A DNA stretch of 64,000 nt, from NCBI GenBank assembly GCA_963965975.1, contig OZ014414.1, positions 5,989,501-6,053,500 of the forward strand. The letters run 5' to 3'. This DNA comes from Xestospongia bergquistia. Taxonomy: Eukaryota > Porifera > Demospongiae > Haplosclerida > Petrosiidae. Below, piece by piece: positions 55,701 through 64,000 of the stretch (position 1 is its first letter; every line of letters begins with the position of its first letter). The position numbers and the translations under genes were made by a program. The notes below the pieces were generated by a model. It was not told where the DNA came from, ran no database searches, and was given only the letters and a program-made list of their open reading frames with translations.

Positions 55701-58700
55701 TTAGATGTCCAATTGCAGATGTAGATTCACTGTCTGATGTCTCTTTTGTTGGAAGATCAACTGATTTCTCTAATGTCTCTTTTGGTTTGAGACGTAGTAT
55801 GCTATGTTTAACTCCTTTAGCAATAATTGCTTCAAGAGACTCGTGGTCTATCTTTCTCCATACAGAATCCTTACCTACAGCAGCAGATATGATCCTTGCT
55901 TCTTTTGGTGCAATTACTAGAGTACTGTTATGGCAATTTGGAGGATTTTCATTGTAAAGTAGTTTGAGAAAAGACGATTTGCCAGTTCCAGGAGCACCTG
56001 AAACCGAAAACTTGGTCCACTTAACTGTGACATAACCTTCCTTTATAGCTTCATCCAATAGCTTCTTGTTAGCACCTAGCATTTAATAGAAATAAAATTT
56101 CAAACTTTGATTTGAGTAAACAATGCTAAGAAGGATTTTAGTGGCACCTAAATATGTATTCTAGGAAATGTATGTTCACGTAGATGATTTCAATGGTGCA
56201 CTCTCAATCAGGGAGTTAAAATGAATCTTTTTTTGATTAGGACATCGCGTATATGTGCACACTTTCTAATTAAGTGCATTTCCTGATTCTTGTTCCTACT
56301 TACAACTTTTAATACGTTACAAAAATGAATCAAGAATGCATGTATTAGAATGACAAACATGAACAAGAATGTCACTTAGAGCTTTCATAGCATTAAAATT
56401 GGTCAATTTTAAGGACTATTTAGTAACCTGGGATATATAGGATTGTTAGGTAATACAAAGGGCAAGACATGATAGAACTGAATGTCACTCTTTCTTGAAA
56501 CTAAAGATCAGGACGAGTGAAAGAAAACTTTTTATTATAACAAATGATAGGACTACCTGTCATGCCATGAAAATTAATTAATGGTACCACCTTTCACATC
56601 AGCTTTCATTTCTAATTGATGACTTATTGGAGCTATGGCATCACTCATATTATTAACAATCAAAAAATAAAACCAAAAAGTAAGCTTGGGAAGAATTTAA
56701 AATTATAATACTAGAGTAAATGTTTCAGTGGAACAGTCAACATAACGAATTGACATATTATAACTAGAATTAAAAGTACCTGAGTCAGATATTTTGATAT
56801 CTTCATTTATAAAAGGTAGACGTAGTTTTCCTGTACCTACATGAACAAACAAATTATAGATTATATAGTAACAGTCAAGATTACTTGATCAATAATAACC
56901 TAATGTTTTGATATACTAATTAGAAGTTATTACAGTTGTTAGTTATGTTGTTGTCAATTTGTATAAAATTAATAAACTATAACTATAACAACTGCGTTAT
57001 TCAATTATTGCTCGTTAGGGGCGTGGTGCGGGATAAAAATTGCTTGAATCAACTATTGTCCTGTCTTAACATTTCAAGGCGTTTTGCGGTTTCTATTTAT
57101 AGTAGAAGTCTAAAAATAACTTTGTGGTTAGCCACGAGGTTCTGTGGGAAGAAGTGAGTCAGCAAGAGAGTTGTAATTTATGGATGCTTGTACCTTTATC
57201 TACGTATAAACGGTAACTTTATAACTGACTGTTTCGTTAGAATTAGTCTTCCTTTGGCCTATATTCCTCTTTCATAGGCTATTGTTGGTATCAGATTACT
57301 GTTGAAAGAAATGGACTACTAGTATCAGCATAATTAGTAGGAGGTTTTGAAGAAGAGGTGGTACCAGAAGAAGAGAGAGTTGTAGTAACATTACTAGTTT
57401 CTTCATCTTAAAAACAATCATCTTTTTTTTCATTGTCATCAATAAAACCATCGAAATCGTCATCGCTAAAAGCGCTATCTATTTCTTCCATCAATAGTAA
57501 CAATGTCTCAGGATCATTTGAGCTTAGAAAACGAGCCATTTCAAAAGAAAAATCGATCCAAAAAGCAAATGTTTTGGTGCCTAAAAGAGCCTTCCGCATT
57601 TTGCAATGAAATTCGGTGGGGCTCCGTATGGAGCCTTCCGCAAACGAAGGGTTCAAACCTAATATTACATGTTTTGAACACATGTTCTGTATCAGACACC
57701 AAGTAACTTTGTCTATCTAATTAAGGATAGCCTGGTGAGTCTATTAAAATATATAGTTATGCTAGATTAAATTGTTCCAGTATCTATAATAATGAAGGAA
57801 CATCTCAATTGGCTTTTAGACACAAACATGTTTTTTTCCTTTCTCAATTTTCCTATTCTTTTAATGATAAATTTGGTAAATTTCATAGTATAAGATAGAA
57901 AGCAGATGTGTTGCTATTTAATAAACTAATATAATACTGAAAAGAAAAAAACATAGTAACCAAATTTAGTGAACTAACAACATTGGACACCACACACAGA
58001 AAAAAATGAAAATAAACTTTGATAATATCCAAGGTGTCTTCATTAATATAACTTTGATTTCCACAAACCCTCAATTCAATATATTCAGTAGTATTCTTAC
58101 TATATATTTTCATAAACCATGGCAGTTTAGGATTTATATAACATGGACCTTCTAATTCTCCACATTTTTGACCCATCCCACAATGTATAATAAGAGTATA
58201 AGATTAACTGGTGAGCTTGTCCTAATGGTATATATAGCTGATTCACAGTAGTAAATATTAGTAATCATTTAAACATATCAGAATATTTTAATACTTCATA
58301 GCCTTCCTCTTTAGGAAAATATACATGTTGTGACTGATTTATAAGTTAAAGCAATGTTTGTAAGCACCACAGAAGAAATTGCTTTAAATGTTGAATTGTT
58401 TATGTTACTTCTTTTGTTTACAACATTAACTCAAAAGTATATAAAAGATTGCTATCATTTCCACAGATGCAGCACATTTTGACTCTGCTTTTGCATCTCA
58501 TATTTGAGTGCTTTTGAAAAGAAATAATGTAATTTCAGTAGTTTGTTAACAGAGCTATTCTTGAGAAGCCATTTTATGAATAATTAATTTTAATAGATAT
58601 AAATAGATACAAACAGAGAATATTGGTCTTTTACTGCTGGCAGACTAATTGCTATTTTGCTGTTCAGTTTAAAAAGAAGATCCAGGATAGCTATTGTTAT

Positions 58701-61700
58701 GACTGGTTGGCCTAACTATGATGATAATGAATTGAATATTATTATAAGTTTATTATTGCAATTGGAGAACGTCCTTGTTGATGGAATGATCCAATCACCT
58801 AGCTAATTTTCTGTTATCATAATAATAATTACTTTTGTCATTATAATATGTTAATATACTTTTTACAAACTGGTTGAACATGAATGTAACTGCCTTGCAA
58901 CATGCTACAGCTTTCTCCATTAGTTGTAAAAGTTTGCATTTAAAAATTAAGTAAACAAGTAAATAAATAAATTTTATAAAAAATGAAGTAAATGTATCAG
59001 TCCATTACAAAGAATGCAAAGAAGGTATAGTATTGATGTCAAATGCATCACAGCCATCCCTACAAATATTTCAATAATTTGTAAGTATTTTTTATTTACT
59101 TGTGTATTTCATACAATTCTGGTATCAGTAGCATAACATGTATGAGAAAGGATCACTATGACTGATATATTAGTATAGCAAACAAGGTGTTAGGAAATTT
59201 AAATAAACATTGAGACACTACCCCTTGTGTATACTATATGTTTCACACTTCAACTAATACAATATATACATGCATTAATTTATAAACAGTACAAGTCATG
59301 ACACATGATCTTAATATATGTATTTGTTGTTGTTATCAGTACATGAATCGTCAAAAGAAGTACAAGCTTAAGGAATTCAAGAGAGAACATGATTATAACT
59401 GTTTACTAAGACTTTTTCTAAATTAACTCAATCATTGTACATAAAACCTTTGATAAAAAACATAGTTTGTCCAGTCTTTATTGTTTGAAAGAAGTCATAT
59501 AACAAACTTAGATGTTCATAATAAACATACATGTACATGTATATACATTACCTTTTACAAAATAAGACATTATTGTATGGTATATGCACAATATAAAATA
59601 AAAGTTTGAGATTTTTAAAATGTCCTTATATAAAAAACTTTTTAAAAAATCAGCACTCTAATTTAAATATTATTTTGAAATTATGTTCTGACATTATTGC
59701 TAATAATTCACCATTAAGATTAATTTCTAAGGATTTTAATTCTGGTACATTCCTCTATACTGAACATGTGTGCTCAAGTATGATATCATGGAAAGAGCTA
59801 AATGTAACAGCTGTTTAAAGTACAAGTTCTATGTTTACCTCTAACATTGTCAAAAATAATTTTTATTTCAATAAACATCAAATTTTATATCTCTAATAAT
59901 TCAATATCAAATCTAATTATACACAAATCTAATTTGCCAAATTTTAGAAGCTTTATTAAAATGAATTATGTGTTTAGAAAATTATGGAGACTACTATGAT
60001 CAGCACAGGTTTGTACTCAGAGACATTTACACAGCGTACAGCTTCTTTATATAATAGTATAGTAACTACAACATTTTAACTACAACAGTAGCTGTGAACA
60101 AACAGATAAGACTTATATTAGAGTCAATGTGTTGGTTTCATGTGTGTAAATGTTTTGAGACATATTGTATGATAGACACACACTAAAAATACAATCAAAC
60201 TCCATTTTAAGCACCAGTACTACATACTCCATGTATGTTGTAATGTACAGAACTATTTAAAAAAACATCACACTCTGACAACAGAATGATTAAATCAAAA
60301 AATGGCACTATACACTTAATTGACAAAATTGAAAACAATTTCATAATTAAATAATAACTTACTTAATCTCAGATGTTGACGTATCATATCAGCTTTTGCT
60401 TTCTTGTTAAGAATGGGACTCTCCATAGCAGTAATCACTGTTTCCCATGTAACAGGGGATGGTTGAGTATCTTTCCAGCAGTTGAGGATTTTCATGACTT
60501 TAGATAGATCATCATCATCCTGACTGTGTGTTAAATCATCCAAAATACTGCGATCAACTTGTAAGGTCAATCCAATATCATACCATTTATCCATAATATC
60601 AAGTAGTAGATGGTATAGTTCATATTTCTCAGGAGTATCCTTTAAAATACTGGTAATATCTGAAAAAGCAACAAAATAATTATTATAACAAACTTAATAT
60701 TAAAAAAATAATTAATGTCTTGTAAGTGTTTCATTATAATAATAGAAAGGATATATATTCTTTTTACTAAATGTATATAATATTTGAAGTGATTTTGATC
60801 ATTGCAACTTAAATAAACAAATTATAATACCAACTCTCTTTTTCATAGTAAACAGTTGTCAATGTATGATAGTATGTGTCATTTTAATAACATAAAAGTA
60901 TTAATGTTTTACTATTTTCTATAGTATATAGAGACAATCATACAAACAGTATCACAGAGACAAAGTGGAATTCTAAAACTTAGCCTCATACTCAGATATT
61001 ACTTCAAGGGAATGATGGCCTATAGTCTATTGAGCTACATGTCCTGTTTGCTGATGAACAAGAAGGATCTAGTAAAAGTCACAAATGATTAACCTCAACT
61101 GAACAATCAGATTTCACTACTCACATTCTGGCTAGTCTGGGTGGTAGGAAGTACAATCTATATGTTGTTCTACTACAGTTGTTTAAATTCTGAAAATCTT
61201 CAAGTATAGCCAAAATGCATTTTAAGGAAATAGTATACTCCAGAATGAGTGTGGCTTTTTTGTTCACTTATCATAATTTGAAATTTTGATGAGAGCTTTG
61301 CAAGACATTTCTAAAAGATCAGCTAAGAGGAGGGTATATTTAACTGGATAGACTAGATGTACTAGTAAGTAATATTTATACACTTACCAATTAATTGAAA
61401 TCAATGATCAAGTCATTCATGAGCTAAACTTTTAAATATGAAGTAATCTCGTTTGAATTATAATAATAAATCGATGATATGTATTCATGCTTTAATATTA
61501 TGGTTGACTATAGAAAAAGTTGGACTCTGTCTTCTAAAGCAGATATCATCAACTCTACTATGTGACATACAACAGAATGGCAGGCCTTGAAATTACAAAT
61601 GAAATAAAGATTACAATTACATAACTCATCCTTAGATTGTTGTTGGACTACAAACGCTTTGAGTTGACAAAATCTTTTGTATTATTTTGTAAGTACTGAA

Positions 61701-63580
61701 GAATAGTTTTGAGTCTAACTTTAACTACAACAGTAATTATGAGTTAAACAGATAACTGTTACTATTGAGTCAATGTGTTGGTGTGGTATACGTTCTATGT
61801 GTGTACACGTTACATGTTATGAGATTATTTTGTTAGTTAGGCACATCCAAAACACAATAGAACTTTATTCTAAATACAAGTACTACATACTCATTGACAA
61901 AATAGTTGCAAAAATTACGAATTTAAGCATTTTACACTATAAAATGTTTTGACATTGACGGTGACATTTAGTGTGTTCATATTCAATTAAGCTCAATGAT
62001 GTTTGCATCTATAAACTGATTTAATTCCATTCAATAAAGATTGTTGTCCTTCACACTAAAGTGTATTAACCTCTTTTATTGAAATTTTAATGTTAACTAC
62101 AAATGGCTTCGCAGATACAGGAAAGTTGGTTACACTAACATTGCTTGGTTATTGTCAATTTCTGTTTCCTTACAAATAAAAGCTTTTTTTTTAAGAGAAA
62201 AAGTTATTACAAAAAAGATTGACTACTAAGGTTGCATTTCTCATACATACGATGACAAAGGTTTTGGATTATACAGACAGATAAGAGTAAGGTCTTTCTT
62301 CATGATGTTTTTATATGACTATATACAAACTGATCACAACTATTCATAGCATGTGCAAAACATTCCTTCATTCACATTATAACTGATACAATCAGCATCA
62401 AATCACTTTGAAACCACATAACAAAGTAGACTGACACTAATTCGATTTTTCAACAGATTCAGCTGATGTGCATAGTGTCTGATTAATTTCTCATTCAAAC
62501 TGAATTGAATGTACTTTACGAAAGTAGTCTGAACACCACTATTAATAACTTCATTACTTGATAAAAAATAACTTATTTATCTTACCTACACTAAGATACT
62601 GACGTATCTCATCAGCTCTTGCCTTGTTATTAACAGTAGGACTTTCAATAGCAGTTATCACTGTTTCCCAAGTAACAGTGGATGGCTGAGTATCTAGAAT
62701 GTTTTTGATGACTTTCAAAAGTTTATCCACATTGCTGTCTTGACTGCAACTTAAATAATCTAAAATACTGCGATGCACTTGTAATGCTAATCCAATATCA
62801 TACCATTTGTCACTAATATCATTTAATAAGTCATGTAGTATAAACTTTGCAGGAGTTTCCTTTAATGTACTGGTCATATCTGAGATAACAACAATTATTA
62901 TAACATATTGTCACATTATTAATTAATATCCTAAAATTATCATTTTAAATGTATGTGGTATTGATTAAGTGTTGACAAAGGAAACTTTCAATTATCAATA
63001 AACGAATATCTCATTTAATACAAAAAATGTTGTAAAATAAATTTTTAATTATATTCATACAATTAACTAGGACATTATATGTACTACTATTCATCTACTG
63101 TTAATAAAGTTTACTGTATTTCATTCAATGAATCAATGACACTGATCTAACAAATTGACTACTTATCATACAATAGTTTGTGATTAGGCTATAAATAGAA
63201 TATGTACTCACTGTAAAAATTAATATGTCATTTTAACAACTAATTTGTAGTTTACATGGATAGATTACTATGGAATGTAGAATGTATGTGAACTACTCAC
63301 TGTATAATTTGTTAGTATGTACAGGTACAACATACCATCAAATTACATAGTGAGTAATTTGCAAGAATTCTACATTCCATAGTAATCCATCCGTGTAAAC
63401 TACAAATTAGTTGTTAAAATGACATATTAATTTTTACAGTGCTCTAACTTCTGTGTGAAATAAATACTAAATAAAGTGGACATTGAACACAATAGGGTTT
63501 ATTATTAACTGGTAATACATGAACAGTTATCTTGTTACTGTCTGCAATTATAATGATCATTTACCTGATGCCATTTTCAT
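52564..63580 (-). CDS. Death-Death-Roc-COR protein (ROCO-like GTPase), seven exons
   Basis: Proposed exons on the minus strand: 63580-63565 (MKMAS), 62879-62586 (Death 1), 60659-60363 (Death 2), 56836-56780 (linker), 56075-54066 (Roc-COR), 53447-53394 and 52736-52564. Every junction is phase 1 with GT-AG borders, and the sum (2901 nt) is an exact 966 codons plus stop. The main exon has a P-loop (GAPGTGKS, residues 248-255), a G3-type DTGGQ (384-388) and THKLTE (about 408) in the G4 place. A COR-like region follows (GIYLHIPTAHEDL, FLKLMTSLFIMASLPEKGEYF, LPRGVFPALVVNLL), then a Cys/His-rich tail. ROCO proteins switch by GTP binding and dimerise through COR. The paired Death domains suggest recruitment of other Death proteins in immunity or cell death. 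If the donor at 54066 is not used, the main exon runs to a stop at 54043. Confidence 0.7.
53394..53447 (-). CDS. Possible 54-nt tail exon of the Death-Death-Roc-COR gene
   Basis: It lies between TTACATTCAG and GTATGC, phase 1 in and out, and encodes ADTLSSPLHPVSQDPKSV. A decayed homologue lies near 48640-48700. It would be a short Pro/Ser-rich linker. Support is the frame and splice sites only. Confidence 0.35.
54066..56075 (-). CDS. Roc-COR exon of the Death-Death-Roc-COR gene
   Basis: A single 2010-nt exon of 670 codons without a stop, by far the longest open frame in the window. It holds the whole GTPase and COR-like region. A Ser/Thr-rich insertion (LPTKETSDSESTS) separates the P-loop half from the DTGGQ half. 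The C-terminal 100 residues contain paired Cys (CCAFC, YFYCKIC, HFCYLNH, TCCDSH), probably metal-binding. The architecture resembles NLR- or ROCO-like predicted proteins of sponges and molluscs. The catalytic G1 and G3 motifs are intact. Confidence 0.85.
56780..56836 (-). CDS. 57-nt linker exon of the Death-Death-Roc-COR gene
   Basis: It lies between CATGTAG and GTACTT, phase 1 in and out. It encodes TGKLRLPFINEDIKISDS, a short linker before the GTPase. Confidence 0.5.
57408..57540 (-). pseudogene. piggyBac N-terminal fragment 2
   Basis: The minus strand encodes MARFLSSNDPETLLLLMEEI, then DDDFDGFIDDNE, matching the MARILS start and DDFDGYIDDGE of the transposase at 12268-14201. The rest of the transposase is missing. 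It lies in the intron between Death exon 2 and the linker exon of the Roc-COR gene. Confidence 0.6.
57900..58176 (-). pseudogene. Orphan receptor-type exon
   Basis: The minus strand encodes GPCYINPKLPWFMKIYSKNT, then EYIELRVCGNQSYINEDTLD, then a hydrophobic end. The pattern Cys ... P-P/L-W-F ... E-x-R-x-C-x-x-Q ... D-E-D recalls exons of large sponge surface proteins that I remember from Amphimedon predictions. With no partner exons it is probably a displaced exon inside an intron. The family has no firm name. Confidence 0.35.
58200..60300. other. Intron sequence of the Death-Death-Roc-COR gene
   Basis: AT-rich, without recognised exons. The parts 59510-59640 and 60010-60310 are relatives of the 50853-51860 repeats. 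Confidence 0.45.
60363..60659 (-). CDS. Death-domain exon 2 of the Death-Death-Roc-COR gene
   Basis: A 297-nt exon, phase 1 at both ends, after TTTTTCAG and before GTAAGT. It encodes ITSILKDTPEKYELYHLLLD, then W-Y-D-I-G-L-x-L, SILDDLTHSQDDDD, DTQPSPVTWETVITAMESP and ADMIRQHL. The W-x-x-I-G and T-W-x-x-V-I-x-A-x-x-S-P blocks give a Death-type helix pattern. It is a duplicate of the exon at 62586, about 60 percent identical by eye. Confidence 0.7.
62586..62879 (-). CDS. Death-domain exon 1 of the Death-Death-Roc-COR gene
   Basis: A 294-nt exon, phase 1 at both ends, after GTTATCTCAG and before GTAAGA. It encodes MTSTLKETPAKFILHDLLND, then DKWYDIGLALQVHRSILDYL, DTQPSTVTWETVITAIESP and ADEIRQYL. 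An ATG at its start could serve as an alternative start if exon 1 is not used. Confidence 0.72.
63209..63441. mobile_element. 233-bp foldback miniature transposon with CACTGTAAAAA ends
   Basis: The arms of about 74 bp (63209-63282 and 63368-63441) are almost perfect complements, starting CACTGTAAAAATTAATATGT. The flanks share CT on both sides. The terminal word is the same as that of elements A and B, so it is probably a non-autonomous derivative moved by the same machinery. It sits in intron 1 of the Death-Death-Roc-COR gene. Confidence 0.75.
63565..63580 (-). CDS. First coding exon of the Death-Death-Roc-COR gene
   Basis: It encodes MKMAS plus one base, then GTAAAT. A second in-frame ATG at 63574 may be used. 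No TATA box is evident in the 400 bp upstream (63581-64000), which hold nothing else that I can name. Confidence 0.5.
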
Positions 63581-64000
63581 GTAAATATACTCTCTTGGTG
63601 CTATAACTTCACAGTGTAGTCAGAGGGTCACCTGACTTGTTAACAAGTGTCAGGCCAGGCCTGATGTTTCTTCCAAAAGTACCAATTCGCAGTGCTAAAT
63701 ATACAAAATTTATCATTAATTGTCTTGTTTTTATAAGTTCATATTAACGTTAATATTCAGTTATTAATAGACATCTGCATACAAGGTGGTCTATTGATCA
63801 GTTAATCTTCTTGTAGATTGTCAAGTTAAATTGGTAACTAAATTATCATAGATATACTACATCAGGCCCACACACAGGACTTTAAAGAGGATTACTTGTT
63901 TAGTGTGTAAAGGGTGCTGTAAAAGATTTTCTGTCATAAATATTATTTACTGCACAGGTTTATAGCTATTTTTTATTAATTGATATTCATGTATTAATTA

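Noticed and set aside
57000-57200. Slightly GC-richer sequence that looked like a possible RNA gene
   Set aside because: No tRNA or snRNA promoter boxes or fold were recognised on either strand.

Overview
The window looks like nuclear DNA of an early-branching animal, most likely a demosponge of the Amphimedon kind. This is an inference from four things: the DNA is AT-rich, genes carry GT-AG introns (one only 50 bp), immune-type domains (Toll/interleukin-1 receptor 'TIR', Death, Roc-COR) dominate, and one exon resembles a sponge surface-receptor exon. No rRNA, tRNA or CRISPR array was seen.

Left third (about 2.6-21.3 kb): a nest of DNA transposons. Element A is a decayed, CACTG-ended transposon whose plus-strand gene carries an 'MHD-L-E-G' type domain. 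It is split by three later insertions. Element B (3875-9381) belongs to the same superfamily and holds two divergent genes. A hAT element (9811-11870) is internally deleted. A piggyBac element (11897-14400) looks intact: terminal repeats, TTAA target sites, a two-exon transposase of 627 codons and all catalytic Asp residues. To the right lie a third two-gene relic (C2H2 fingers, SAM-type domain), a DUF7869-like fragment with a zinc knuckle, and a second, broken piggyBac (17731-21303).

Middle (22.3-41.5 kb): the most notable locus. Six tandem units (22359-30337) each carry a TATA-type promoter and a 147-codon TIR-domain gene. Five encode the same protein. The sixth has diverged and its last codons form a good splice donor. 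It can be joined in phase through small exons to a Gly-rich exon and then to a Death domain at 35666-35991, giving a 311-residue TIR-linker-Death protein with MyD88's domains in reverse order. Two further Death exons (a truncated one at 33391 and an intact one at 41228) are possible alternatives.

41.5-52.5 kb: partial inverted duplicates of the TIR/Death locus, miniature transposons, a solo LTR, simple AT repeats and much sequence in which I see nothing.

Right part (52.5-63.6 kb, minus strand): one seven-exon gene, every junction in phase 1, predicting 966 residues: two Death domains, a Roc-type GTPase with P-loop and DTGGQ, a COR-like region and a Cys-rich tail. It converges on the TIR-Death gene. 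Together they suggest a sponge innate-immunity or cell-death cluster in which Death-Death contacts could link a TIR (possibly NAD-cleaving) protein to a Roc-COR GTPase. That link is inference.
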